A stretch of DNA of 64,000 bases, taken from positions 838,778 through 902,777 of the forward strand of contig CABFPE010000196.1 in the NCBI GenBank assembly GCA_900660155.1, given 5' to 3'. The DNA is from Hofstenia miamia. Taxonomy: Eukaryota > Xenacoelomorpha > Acoela > Hofsteniidae. Position 1 is the first letter of the stretch. Each line of letters opens with the position of its first letter. Below, piece by piece: positions 11,410-24,342 of the stretch. Under the pieces are notes generated by a model. The model had not been told where the DNA came from. It made no database searches and was given only the letters and a program-made list of their open reading frames with translations. The position numbers were made by a program, and so were the translations under genes.

Positions 11410-14100
11410 CAGATTTTACTGTATCATATATTTCAAATCATTAGGCATCGATGGATACGCCAATCACCATTTATCCCGATATAGTGCCCTGCAGTCTACT
11501 TTTATGATTTGAAATGTAATTGGAATTTGGTCCATATTACAGCCGATCATTTGCTACGGAAAGATAAACGTGATTGTATTAGCAATGTAAACTTTTTGAT
11601 GCTTCTAATCGTTCTATAAAGCTATAGTAAGCTTATTCCAAATGCAAAAATATTTATGTAATTCGCGCTGCAGACTGACGATGTAAAAAATTGGCTGGCT
11701 CAGTAACTTAACTTAAGAAATAATTAAAAATGATTTGGAATAGCTGAAGTAGACCAAGCTAAAGTTGCATATCTTTCGAAGGTACAGCAAATGTGTAAAT
11801 GTTTATTGCAACATTCAACAAACAAATATGTATTATGAATGTTTAATTGTACTTTAAAATAATCTACATTGTGTTCCCACCAAGCAAATAGCAAAATCAA
11901 ACATAATTAAGTTTACTTATTTCAAAAAAGTTATGTTGAAAGCCAATTGCATTCTTAAATCTATTTTGAGTGTAAAATCATTTGTTTTGCGCAAGGACAT
12001 ATATGACATCTGAAGTTTTTCGCAATAACTTTCCTCATTATAGCTAGAACTAACATATGATCCAATTGACCTACTTAAGAATTTTAGCTACTGCGTAGTA
12101 CATCAATAAAATTGACCAATTTTCGTGGTGCAAATATTGATAGAATATTGGTAGTTTTAGGTTTAAAAAATACATGAAATTCGTATTTGACTCTCGAGAA
12201 TACAATTTTGTTGTGATTTGGTAAAAGAAATATTAGGAATTACATTTCGAACAAAATATATATAAGAAATTTCAAGGATTATCGTCATAATTTTCTTTGT
12301 AAGACGAATTGGCGATTTATAATGAATTGGTTTTCTAATTTTTAGGAAGGGAAGTTATTTTGAAATGCACTGGGTATGTTTCATTTTATTCCTATATTAC
12401 CCTTAGAATTATGATATTTATCCCACCCATGGTTCAACAAACAAAAATTTGAACCAAATGATATCCACATGTGCATATATTTTTAATGCATCCAAATTGT
12501 TGAATTACATTGCATGTAAATTTTTCATTGTAATGTTACAAATTTTCAACTTACTTTTGATAGTTAATAGAATAATTATTAGTTTCTTACTCATGACCCG
12601 ATCCCACCAGTACTTTGATTAGCCTGACGTGAGACACGGATTGTGTTAAAATGGATTAAGATTTTTTACTTTGTTATGAATGTATTAATTAGTCCTGTAA
12701 TTATAGCAAGTGAATTTTTGAAAAAGCAAATGTTGTATCCTTTTAGAAAAATGCCAGATGTTTCAGTAAAATATTGACGGGACTATTTTTTGTTGAAAGT
12801 CTTAAATTGAATAGATTTTCGCTGTAATATATCTGCTATTATATATTCATTTATCATTGATCGATAATGTTTTCATTAATACGATTATGAGAAACTATGT
12901 TCAAGGCAGTCCAATCTGTGATTTGTGAAAAGTACATAACCGGAACATAATAAATTAGGGTTTTCGTTTTCACAAACACAGCAATTCTAGTTTTTGAAAG
13001 TCATTCTGCAAAAACGTTATCTAATGACAGAGATTATAGTAACTATCAGATATATTGCACATGCATTTTTTACAATGTTTCTTCACATATTACAAATTGA
13101 GCAGCTTTCTAAGTTGTATTATTCTTTGAATATATATTTGGATATAGAAAACTAAGAGAATGGTTGTTGTAGATATAGCAATCATTTCTAAAAACGGAAA
13201 GGCTGAAGTTGTTATGCATGAGATCATGTTAGAGAACAATGGTGGAGTTTTGAATCACCTATTTTACACTGAAAATTTGAAGATGTATGTTGTTTCAAGG
13301 AAAATGGTGCTGAAGCCAATGCATATTGGAGAATACAAGTAGAGAATATTGGTTTAAAGTTGAGCTAGGTATGTACAAGGACGTTAAAAGAAGAGCTCTT
13401 GAAGCCCGGGTTCCACTTTTCTAGCCAAGAAGTCTCGATACGTACACTTTTCTAGCCTGCCTTGCTTGCATGATACCTAAATAATGGTCTGAATTTACAG
13501 AACAATATGACTAAAGTAAAGCCAAACGATTAATACAACTCAATTTTATAAGACTTAATTGTCTCACTTTTTGGTTATATAAAATATGGTAATAAGTGAA
13601 CATTAATGATGTTTTTAACAGATTTAACCAGTTTGAAGTAACACAAATATGTTTATCAGAAAAATTGATGAAAAAACTAGATTTCAAACATAATCATATG
13701 TAATAGGTTACCTGCTGTTCTAAGCAGTTTATTCATTTGGAAATAATTCTCTTCATATGACTTTTGGCTAACTATGCTAGCAAACAATTGCAAATATATG
13801 TTTATATTAGTTTTTAAACCATTAATTTCAAATGAGGCTAATATATCACACTTTACGCAAATTGCAAAAAAATGCTAATACTCGTCATTATATTGGCTTA
13901 ATGATGCCGAAATAATTTACTTTATTGAATATTGACTTTTATTAAATTTATTTAATGAACTATCTGAGATAAGGTACTAATATGAAAATGAATTTCTTTT
14001 TGAATCAAAAATTCATTCCTTCCACATACAAGTTTGATTCAGTGTATTATCAAGCAACATTCATACAATAATTTACATCACTGACTTTGCGCACAGCACG
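11410..14100. other. AT-rich DNA with no supported gene
   Basis: Nothing conserved was recognised. The short frame at 13160-13342 has no motif, homologue that I know of, or splice context. Confidence 0.45.
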
Positions 14101-14129
14101 CTTGGAAGAGTCACACAGTTTTTCTTCAG

Positions 14130-14225
14130 AAAGCAAAGTATTTCAGGGTAGTTGTTGTTCCCATTGAAAGTAGAATGCCTCTTTATATAAACACTAGGTA
14201 TGAAAAGAAGTTGAATGTTTTATCA
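14130..14225 (-). other. Copy of a dispersed coding-like block (pairs with 56635-56735)
   Basis: The + strand words TTTCAGGGTAGTT, GAACACTAGGT or AACACTAGGT, and AAAAGAA.TTGAAT.TTT occur with the same spacing here and at 56.6 kb. Read on the minus strand, both keep the pattern NIQ, L, PSV, R, NYPEI, while other codon positions differ. That suggests a shared protein-coding ancestor, either a transposon gene or an exon family. This copy has stops in the flanks. Confidence 0.4.
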
Positions 14226-14889
14226 TTGATAAAAATGGCTTGTTTACATGTATTTCAGGATATAAAATAAAGTTTAGCAGGTTTGTATGAAATTGTCCAA
14301 ATTGATTTGTTACTCGTTGTGTCAAATTTGGAACTTCACAATATATGCATTCGCTTTGTCAATGACGGCAGCTCATCAATTTTACTTAGCAAATTTAAAT
14401 ATTGACGAAGATCTATTCTATTTTATATTTTACCGCGCAACCATAGTGTCAAAAAAAGTATAGCACAGCAAATAATGTGCTTCACTTTAGCGGTGTGTTG
14501 AGGAATGAGAGAGCGTGGCTTGTAACAAAGTAAGTTAACTGAGATGTTTTGCTTAACGCGTAATTAAGGAGTAAATGGGGTGGTCATTTAGGTTGTATTC
14601 TATCAAGCGAATTCGAGGAAACATTTCATGAAGAGTAGGCTTATTACTCTGCACTTAAACAACACTTCACTCAAGTTTACAACCACAGTGGCACAGTTCT
14701 TCAGATAAGACATATCATTACGTGTATTAATATGCAAATCTTTTTTCTGTGCTTTCAAATTTTTCTGTTTGATTCGAAGAAAGTGCCTGATGAAAGTCGG
14801 GAATAGCATATTCTAGTACTGATTGCACAACTGTCGAAAAGACTAACAACAAGTCTTTCTCTCATAAACCAGATGAGGTCTTTTTTAGA

Positions 14890-15577
14890 CCTGCTTGTAA
14901 TATAGTTATATGTCTACAACTGATATTATTCTTTTCTTAATTCCATTTAAAATTGATATAGTAAATCTCAACTACCTTCGGGACTATGCATCTAGCAACT
15001 CCAATATTTGTCTAACCCAAGCAATGCTGTTTCTATTGTCATACTCAAGGATTAATTCTATTGAAGGTTGCATAACTCCCCTTAAAATTTATATTTGCTA
15101 CCTGTCTCTTGATATCTAGAGTTTTTGGATGATCCTAAGTATCTTTCTTACTTATCATTATACAATCAAAGGCGAGCTGAACTAAGATCTTCCTCACCAC
15201 TCCTTTTCCGTTCAAAGCCTACTATTAAAGAAAAAACAAAGAGAAATTACTTTCATAGATTAGTAAAGGTTGCGAATTATATGCATCTTCAGAATGATAT
15301 ATGTCTATTTACAAACCTAATGCTGTTAAAAACCAATTTAAGGAACTGTTTTGGAATCGATTTATTATTTCCTTTTAAAAAGTTGACGATCCCTGCCAAA
15401 GTTGTCATGCGAAATCAGTGGTGTCATTTTATTACAGAACCGAATTTTATTATATATATATATATATATTAATTTTTTATATTTATATATTAATTTTTTA
15501 TATTTATGTTATTTAATTTGTATTCCTTATTGGAAATAAAGTCTATCATTATAATAATAATTACTATTATTATTAGT
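14890..15577 (+). mobile_element. Worn LINE 3' end
   Basis: The frames at 14910-15119 and 15125-15472 read like the C-terminal part of a non-LTR retrotransposon: YLSYLSLYNQRRAELR, then FRSKPTIKEKTKRNYFHRL, then ANYMHLQNDI and a final basic LKTNLRNCF. The order (Leu-rich, RR, charged linker, YFHR..N.+H...DI, short basic tail) is that of LINE C-termini, and a related end lies at 23.98-24.13 kb. The 3' part holds a (TA)n tract, an AATAAAG signal and an ATAATAATA tail ending near 15577. No RT core was found upstream, so it is 5' truncated or too decayed to read. A stop separates the two blocks. Confidence 0.45.
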
Positions 15578-15579
15578 TT

Positions 15580-17930
15580 TATCCAGTGGTGTACGAAAAG
15601 GAGAAAATGGTCGAATCTCCCCCTCACGTTTACAACATTGATTTTGATTTATTAAATAATAAATATTTTGTAAGCAATTTAGGTTCTATTTTTGCAATAT
15701 TTTGAAAATTTTGTGAAGCCTCGCCCCTTTTTGCCATGCAATAGATCACAACTACTATGTCCCAACCTCTTCGTCAGAAAATTCTGCTTAGAAACGTGAT
15801 TGTACTTCTAGTTCGCTATATTATTCATCCTTCCTTCTACCACCTTAGATATGGACAACATACAACTTTAACTTGTAATGTTTACAATCTCATTGTTAAT
15901 GGTGTTCTGCAAAATCAATGCTAATTTATTATCATAACAAGTAAAATTCATTGAAAAACAAACTGTGTATTCTTTTCTACCAATATAAACAATTATGATT
16001 AACACCCAAGGCCAATTAAGATATTTTTAGTGTCAGAGAAACCTCGCGCACTAATTTGCATGTTTTAGTCTATATATGCCGTAAGCATTAATTTGTCTTT
16101 ATAATTTTCCACTTTCGTACATAACACTTGAAAATATTGAGAAAAGCAATTCAACCTCCATGAAACTTTTGAGCCTGCGCCTTTCAAAGACTGAATGGCT
16201 TTTCAAATGTGCATTTTTACACATGTAGCTTTAAAGCATTCGATTGTCAAAGCGAATTAACTTGCAATGTACATTCTGAATTTACTATTTAAACTTAATG
16301 TGAAAAAATTTTTTTGGGATATTTTTTATTAGATAAACAAAATTCAATTACACCAGCTGGATCATGAATAATTTAGCATGTCCATAAATTATTGTTGTAC
16401 TTCTATTCGTTTTAAACCAATTGATTGTCCATTTTCATAGTACTTATGGATATTTTATCATTTACAAACTTCATTTTTAGTGGAGAAACAACTTAGTTTA
16501 GCCGAAACTTAATTACAGAATAATTATTTTTGAAATTCCAAAGTAGTTTTTGTTCTGATTTACATGATTAGTATAAATTCTTAAACATCAACAAATTTTT
16601 TCGAAAACTAGTGCAATATTTATCCATCTTGTTATCTTACATTAACTACACAATTGTAACTACATTTTCTAATCATTTTTCATGATCTTGTGTAATTCGT
16701 GAACATATGAAACAATTGGTTTACACCAGTCTCATTTAGAAAGAGATTCTAAAATTCAGAGATGCAACTATCTTGGATTTCATGGCTAGCCCTTGCAAAT
16801 CCACAAGTGCTAGGCTCGGAGGACTGACAAAGACTAAGACCTACCTCGTCAAAATCCATTAGAAGTTTAATATTAAGTTTACATTTTATATATCGGCCCA
16901 ATTTTGTCTGAAAATATAACTCAACACATTTATCTAATTGAAATTAACGAGGCTTGCATATGGAAATGCGATTGTCTTCCATTTTCATTCTATTTCCACA
17001 AATATTTTAAAAAACATTTTCATCTGTTTCTATTAATTTCCACATTATTTCATGATTCTTACAACTTGTGGTTAGGGTTCTACTTAAGAATTTTAATGTT
17101 TGGCTTCAGTAGCATTTAGCTCGATTAGATTTGGTAACATCACAATTCCATAAAATATTCTACGTCAGATAGTCCCATTGGTCCCACAGAATGACTTCTA
17201 TTTTATCCAAATTGGAAAAAGTATGAGTAATATTCTAAAATTCGTGGTTTCTGGTTCTCATTTTGGCCCCAGAGTCATGTTATCTCTCTGTCCACAGGAA
17301 AAACTTAGTACCAGTCTCATGGGCTAGCACCAGTACATCCCAGAAATCGAGTGGGTTCAAAAAACCCTTTTAGTTGTTCGTCAAATTAACCGTGTGTCTG
17401 GAAATTATAATTTATAATTTTAGCTCAATAATTAGATTGGCTGAAACTGCTAAGGTGAACATACTAGAATTTTGTAATGATCTCAGACTGGCGTCAGCTA
17501 AAGAAATTTCAATTTCACATCTAGTAATTAATTGTTCCAGTTCTGTTCAAAATTGATTTAAAATTCAATCATTTAAAGTCGCACATGCTAGTGGATGATA
17601 TATGGAAAAATTCATTCAGTAAACTCATGTACATCACAGCTAATTCCATTAATTGCAGCGTCATTAAATATTAAAAAATCTATGCAGGCACATACAGGAT
17701 TCCAAGCACAATTAGTAACAAACGGGACTAATTATTAAATATATGAAGTCATGGGGGACAATTTTCTTATTTGGGCATTGAAGCTAGATTTGGTTCAACT
17801 GTACCAGTTTATCGATGCCATTATTTAACCAATATCACTCGACCAAATATTGTATTTGTATTCGCTCTACTATGTATGATTTTAGCTGTTGTAATGCATT
17901 TTGAAACTGTTCATAAAATTTTTATTCATA
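15580..17930. other. AT-rich DNA with no supported gene
   Basis: A GC-richer pocket at 15590-15790 (GTGGTGTACGAAAAGG; CTCCCCCTCACG) may be an old repeat. The frame at 17374-17556 (LAETAKVNILEFCNDLRLAS) is coding-like but has no family match that I know and no paired exon. Confidence 0.4.
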
Positions 17931-17997
17931 CTTAAATAAATTTAGGGTGTTTTGAATATTTTCTATGCCATTGAGAATGAATTTTTTAAATTTATAG

Positions 17998-18095
17998 TTC
18001 CATATATTTCCATAACATTTCCATTCCATAAAAATATTTCCATTACCATTCCAATCTGGAAATGGAATGGAATGGAAACTTCCATAATTACTAGA
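17998..18095. repeat. (TTCCA)n-like fold-back sequence
   Basis: Imperfect ATTTCCATTCCA words are followed after a short spacer by GGAAATGGAATGGAATGG, so the tract folds on itself. This is a simple-sequence repeat; the opposing open frames across it are by-products of the symmetry. Confidence 0.7.
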
Positions 18096-18843
18096 GACCT
18101 TAAAATTCCACACAACTCACCATGTTGTGCTAAGTAGTGGTCTGTACGCAATCCAAATCAGCAAAACAGTTTCTTACACTTCAAAACAAAATTCGAAGAA
18201 TTATCTTTGATATAATGTGTTATGAGTTTTCAGGAAGTCAATACTTCTTTGATGACAATAGCTTTGTAAAAGTCTCCTAATGCAAATCTTTCGAAATTTC
18301 AAATTTTAGATACTTTTTTTGTTATTCAGTGCTATTGTGTTTTAATTTCATGTTCATGGAGTTTTGATTATATCAGACCATTCATGATGCCAAATGCTCA
18401 GCAACATGATACTTTTCCAGGTATGCAGAAATTTGTTTGACAGGCTTGAATTGGCCGTAGTGATGTCACCAATAACGTAGTGAATTCCTGAAAACGTGGA
18501 AATTTACAGTAAAACATTTTACACAAATCTGGAATTATTTATGCACTTAAATTATGCATTTTGCAATATCTTGCTTGTATTTGCAAGTGGCAAGTAAACG
18601 ACAGAAATCTGAATAATTGGCAGAAATAAAGTGCTTTTTTTGAAATATAAAAGGTATTTTTAGGTTGACTTACATAGTATACATTAACTGCTAAATTAAT
18701 GAATATAAAAATATTTGTATTGTATTTTTAATGTTCCATTTAAGCAAAATAGTGACGATGAAAATGTGATATTTTTTAAAAGATACTGAAACATTTCATT
18801 CGGTTTTGGTGAATATATTAAAAAAATCATTTTAAGCAACTTG

Positions 18844-18844
18844 G

Positions 18845-18922
<78 letters not shown>
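18844..18922. repeat. (TA)n microsatellite
   Basis: About 79 bases of TA with a single TT break, among the longest in the window. Confidence 0.9.
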
Positions 18923-18925
<3 letters not shown>

Positions 18926-19466
18926 TGCTCTGTAATGGTCTTTCGTACATTGTGTATTCTTTACGGTTTTTTTGCATGTATCGCAAGCATTTGTTTTTAG
19001 AATCGATTTTTAAAAGCACATATTCTGTTTTTTGAAATGGCTTCCAAATGTATGAAATTTATGACAGAAGACATAAAAAAGTAAACAAAGTAAAATTTTT
19101 CTAAGAAATCAAAGAATAAATTTTTTACGTCAATACTCAAAAGTCTAATGTCTATTAGTTCCGTCTGATAACACTCTTGGAAATGATCGCTAACGAGGCT
19201 TTTTGTTTTTCATCAAAGCTAAATTAATAGACTGTTTATATTTAATTGAAAATTTTTTCTTTTAAATTTAGGCTAATCGTTTTCACTAGAACAGAGATTA
19301 CTCCTTGATAAGTTATTTACATCTGATTTTCAAGTGTGAAAATTTAGAAACAAAATTTCTACAAGTACTAAATTCAATGAGATTATCAACATAATTGGAA
19401 GTATATGTACCTGCTAGTGCTTTTATGAATGAATACTAGAGCAAACAAAAAATGCTATAGATCATC

Positions 19467-19608
19467 ATGAACTTCTATAACACTAACTGGACTGGAACAA
19501 ATGACTAAATAACAGCAACATTTGGCCGATTTCACTCAATTATTTATTAATTATGAGTGAATTGAAGAGCGGAATTAATAAGTAGTAGTTAGTGTTATAG
19601 AAGTTCAT
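19467..19608. mobile_element. 142-bp inverted-repeat element (small MITE or hairpin)
   Basis: Perfect 22-base terminal inverted repeats: ATGAACTTCTATAACACTAA at the left and its reverse complement at 19587-19608. About 98 bases lie between them, with no coding capacity. GATCAT words lie just outside each end, but not in a form that gives a clean target-site duplication, so the transposon class is open. Confidence 0.6.
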
Positions 19609-20201
19609 GCGATCATTTTGACCTATTGTCGCTTTTCTAGTGTTAAAATATTATAATAATACAACTCGGTGACATAATATCTGTTGAATTTTTTCCATTC
19701 GCTTGAGATGATGAGATTTTATTATTATTTATATATGTAAAAGTAATTCATAGGTCACCCGATTAGCATAGTTTTAAACTTGTATGTGAAATGATTCATA
19801 TTCAACAAAACATTCAAAAGTTTTTAAGCAATTAAAATAATTCTAGTGGACAACATTAATTAAAAAGTGAATCAATAACACTTGTCTACAAAAGTTTAAT
19901 TACAGATTTAGTCTAATCTTGAAGTTGGAGAAGAAAATCTATTTAGAATTTTATTGATTTTTACAACACCAGTACTTTGCAAATCTGTGTTTAATATTAC
20001 TTGCTTTTTACAGTTGATGCAGAGACGGAAGTGAAACAGCAAATTCTAAATCATTATTTAGAGTAATAATTTTGTCAATGCAGTGGCGCTTATATCAAAA
20101 AATGGCTGCATCAAAGGCAACACTGAATTCTGTTATAACACATTTTTTCAACCTCTTGTAATCTATATCAAGTGCAATAACATGCTAATATTTTTTGCAA
20201 A

Positions 20202-20204
<3 letters not shown>

Positions 20205-20242
<38 letters not shown>

Positions 20243-20246
20243 TATA
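20205..20246. repeat. (TA)n microsatellite
   Basis: TA run just left of the decayed LINE that begins near 20290. Confidence 0.9.
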
Positions 20247-20284
20247 GAGTATTATTCAATTCAGATAACATAAAAATTTGTTAA

Positions 20285-21990
20285 AAATGTGTAGTAGTGT
20301 CGCTCTCTTAGACTTGAGTAAAGACTTTTCAATTCTGGGGTAAAAATTAGAAAGACATGGCTTTAGCAGGGATTCGCGGGCTTTGTTAAACAGCTTTTTA
20401 ACAGAAAGAAAACAACGAGTCCAAATTGATAACACCTTCTCGTCATTCTTATCAACAAAGAAGAGAGTTCTTCAAGGAAGAGTTTTAGGCCCGATACTCG
20501 ACAGGTATTTGTTTGCATAATAAATATGTTTGCATTAATTTCTATAAATATGTACAAAGTGTATTATTTGATTGATGGAGAATAAACTCATTGGAATTAT
20601 AAATGCCATAAACAACTATCCATAATAACAAATTTTTTAAACAAATTAAACTGACAATGAATGAAAGTAAAACACAATTTGTGCCAAAAGAGAAGCTAAA
20701 CAGTCTTATAAGAAATCTAAAATTAAGAGTTAATGAAACTGAATCGATTGAATCTTCTGAAACAGTGAAGTATTTGGGAGTTGAAATTGATATTCAGCTG
20801 ACATTCAAAAATTCGTGCAGAACAAAATAATAAGAATGGCCTCTGGAATACAATACCTAAAACAAATTAAAAAGTTTAACACAGATAAATTAGGAGTGGA
20901 TGCACTGGTAATGATTTATTATGTATTTTGCTAAATAACATAAATTTAGAAGAGAAAGCAAGATTAAATAGAATTTTTAACAAGTCGATAATTACGATGT
21001 CTAACCTCAATTTACTAGAAACTAGTAAATTTGTACGTAACTCGTCCACCTTGTCACCTTTATTTATCACTAAATACGACTGTTTAATGTACAGGGTGGC
21101 CAGCAAAAAGTCAAGAAATTTGCTAACTCTTTCAAAATTGCATTATTAAATTAATAAACATAACTAACTGATTAACTTTAAACTTTTTCAAAAATTCGAA
21201 TATTACAATGAAAGAGTTCAGAGAAAATATTCAACAATCTCTGCCACAGCAATAAATTTTAATAAAAATTTTCAACATTGCATTTATTGATTGTTCCCCA
21301 ATAGACAGTACAATTACTTCGCGCTGAAAATCGGTCACTTGCTCAGAAGTCATAATTAATGCTTATGAAATTATTTCTAAATGAAGCATTGAATAAAACA
21401 AAAATGATTTAATCAAGTTAGAATGTTAATCAGTTAGTTATGTTTATTAATTTAATAAAGCGATTTTGAAAGAGTTTGCAAATTTCTTGACTTTTTGCTG
21501 GGCACCCTGTACATCTACAAATGCGTACATGACTTAAACTGCGGAAATAGTTTTCTAAAGAAATACATAAATGCAAGTAAACGGTCACTTTGCTTAATAA
21601 ATAACACCTTAATAAAATGAATATATTACAAACGTTTGTCGCATGTGGAATAAATTGAAACTGGAAACACGGAATGCTCCAACTATAAGGAAACTTGTAA
21701 AATTAGTAAGAGAAAATTTACTAGCTGATCAATACATCTTTGGTTATAATAGGAAACTATACGTGTGGCGAAACTACTAAGTTTAAGACGTATTCATTTT
21801 ACCACTTTTTTTATTTTTTAATTTTTATGATTAGTTTTGTTTTCTACTTGTCTAATTGTATATATTAGTTAAAATTTCTAAATATGTATATACATTAAAA
21901 TATGTAATATTGCATACTCTTGCAAATTTGTAAACATGTGCAATGGAGACAGGAAATGTAGGAAATGTTAATAAAGACAATACATATTAT
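20285..21990 (+). mobile_element. Decayed APE-type LINE, RT to 3' end, split by a MITE
   Basis: Reading across stops and frame changes gives landmarks in the correct order: SVALLDLSK (RT motif A), RKQRVQIDN then QGRVLGPIL (motif B), then ETVKYLGVEID (after motif D), NRIFNKSI, and a C-terminal VWNKLKLET-like block. These align with the LINE at 52.3-55.1 kb, so it is the same broad group, but with many stops and the YADD region lost. The 3' end lies near 21990 after an AATAAAG signal. The 418-bp MITE at 21092-21509 sits in the C-terminal region; the flanking LINE reading (DCLMY before, IYKCVHDLNC after) resumes across it, so the MITE came later. Confidence 0.8.
21092..21509. mobile_element. Tc1/mariner-type MITE with 86-bp terminal inverted repeats
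   Basis: The element runs from CAGGGTGGCC to its partner GGGCACCCTG. The ends are inverted repeats of about 86 bases with roughly four mismatches, and a TA dinucleotide flanks each side (21090-21091 and 21510-21511), the usual Tc1/mariner target duplication. The centre has a short minus-strand frame starting at 21353 (MTSEQVTDFQREVIVL...) of 41 codons that resembles the start of a helix-turn-helix transposase, so this is probably an internal deletion of a full-length parent. The ends are far better kept than the LINE it interrupts, which implies a more recent insertion. Confidence 0.9.
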
Positions 21991-22137
21991 ACATTCATAT
22001 TATACCTAAATTTTTATTTAATAGAGTTCAAAAATACCACCAGCAATACAATGCAATAACAGTATGCATAAAAACATACTTCTCAATTCGAAAGCTAAAG
22101 ATATATCTCTACTAATTAATAATTTTTTGATTTTTAG

Positions 22138-22338
22138 AGACCGTTGAAGCATTTCTGAAGCTGTTTTCTACTACCATATCAGCTATTGGCGTGATTACTA
22201 ACATCTTACTGATAAACGTCTACGTGCGCTCAAATTCCAAGAAGTCATGGGAGTATACGGACATTCTTATTGTTGCCCTAAGCATTGCTGATATACTAGA
22301 AGTAGTTGCCATTCTTGCATCTCTTTTTGTTTGTTCAA
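22138..22338 (+). CDS. GPCR exon with TM1 and TM2
   Basis: Acceptor TTTTTAG|AG, donor TTCAA|GTACGT. It encodes [11 protein letters not shown]1 ([17 protein letters not shown]), an intracellular loop SNSKKSWEY and TM2 ([18 protein letters not shown]), ending in phase 1. It needs an upstream exon for the start codon. An acceptor two bases later (22140) is also possible. Confidence 0.85.
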
Positions 22339-24262
22339 GTACGTTTTTTAGTATTACATTTTAGTTTTATAGTTTATTCTTAACTATAAGAGAAAATCAA
22401 TATTGAAAGCATACTGTTTCTTCAAAGAAATTGCTAGTGTATTTGCAAAATTAATATTTATCAATTAAGAAATTTCGTCACCATTAGGTCAATATTTAAT
22501 AAATATGAAAATATATATATTTATATATATGTATATATATATATCTATATATAGAGATATATATATATATACAACTCGGAAAGAACTAATAAAAAATTTC
22601 ATGCAACATGCCCGAATTTATACAGTTTATCCAGATCGAAAAATCTTTGTTACTACCTCTACGAACATTTCATAGGCAGGGAATAAAACTACATTCTTCA
22701 CCCGCTCATCACTAATATATATATATAATTTTTGTTTGCAGCTCCTTGTATTGATCATTCTTAAAGAATTATTATTTAAAAATAATTTTAAATGTAGGCA
22801 TGCCTTTCCATCTAACTAAAGAACAGAAAATTACAGCAGTTAAACTTTATTATCAAAACAATGAAAATGGGTCAGCAGCTTTGTCGTCTTTTGGCAGAAC
22901 ATTTCCAAATAAAACACGTCCTCCAAGGCCGGAACATCACAAATTTAGTTGAAAAATTTGAAGAGACAGGCAATATAAATGATGCCTCAAGGACAGGCAA
23001 ACCCGCTTCGGCGACTACCAATGAAAGAGGCGACAATCTTATAGCAAGTTTAACTGGAAGTCCTAAAAAATTTGTAGGACGTCTATCAGATGAACACGGT
23101 ATAAGCATTAAATCTGTATGGAAACTTCTACACAAAAAACGATGAAACCTTGCATTCCACGCTTAGTTCAGGCCCTTCACGATAGCGACAAAGACAGGCA
23201 AGTACAATTTGCTGAAGCATTTCTAGATAGGGTTGCTGCAGATTACTCATTTAATTATCGAATCTGGTGGTAAGACGAAGCCTGCTTCAAACTCAGCCAT
23301 ATCACCCCAAGGCATCATATGGCTTGTTTTATTTGATGGTACAGTGACCTCTCAATCTTAATTAGAAATGTTGCAGACTCATAATGGCCTCGAATTAAGT
23401 ATACAAATTACTAATTTCAACAAGATGACGCCTCTCCACATTATGGCCGAATTGTCCGTGACTGGTTTGACCAAAATCTTCGCGATAGGTGGATTGGACG
23501 ATGTAGTCCAATATACTGGCCCAACCAATCTCCCGATTCGATACCCCAGGCTTTTTTTCTATGGGGTGTCCTAAAACATGATGTGTATTCAGAACCCTCG
23601 CACTATTCCTGAGTTAAAAGATATTATAAGACAAATATGTTTACGTATTGACATTGAATTATTTGAAAAAGCTTTTCAAAGTGTCATTGCAAAGATGCGG
23701 AAATGCATTAAAGTAGAAGGAGGAGTGCTTGAATATTATGAATAAAATGTGCACAATTAACATTATTTTATTTTATGTAATTCCATTTTTCATTGTTATG
23801 TAGTTATATTACTTATCAGAAATATAAATTTGTTCTTTAAGCGCGTTTTTTCATATTAAATATCGTGCGTGACTCTTGAAACACCGTGTATATTATATAC
23901 ATGTATATAGGCATTTTCACGTATGAATGTACAGTCTTTTGGAATTTATTTTTTTTTCGCTTCCATTTTCATATTTCGAGATTCTCAAAAGATGTCAAAC
24001 AATTAAGCCGTAGTCCTAATATATTTAAGAAAAGTAAAAAAGATAATTTTGAATTTAGCCATATTACTAATTTAGCAAACTACATTCATCTAAATACAAA
24101 TATTAATACGTACACCCTCAATAGTTAAAATGCAATTAAAAAATTTACTTAAGCAATGATATTTATTGATTTATAGGTTTCTAAAATGCATGTACTAATT
24201 TTTTAGTTTGTAATTGGATTATATGCAATTCTAAGAATTTGCTTTATAAAAAAATATTGAGT

Positions 24263-24342
<80 letters not shown>

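Noticed and set aside
17922-18151. Opposing open frames around 18.0 kb
   Set aside because: They come from a TTCCA/TGGAA simple repeat that folds back on itself, not from genes.
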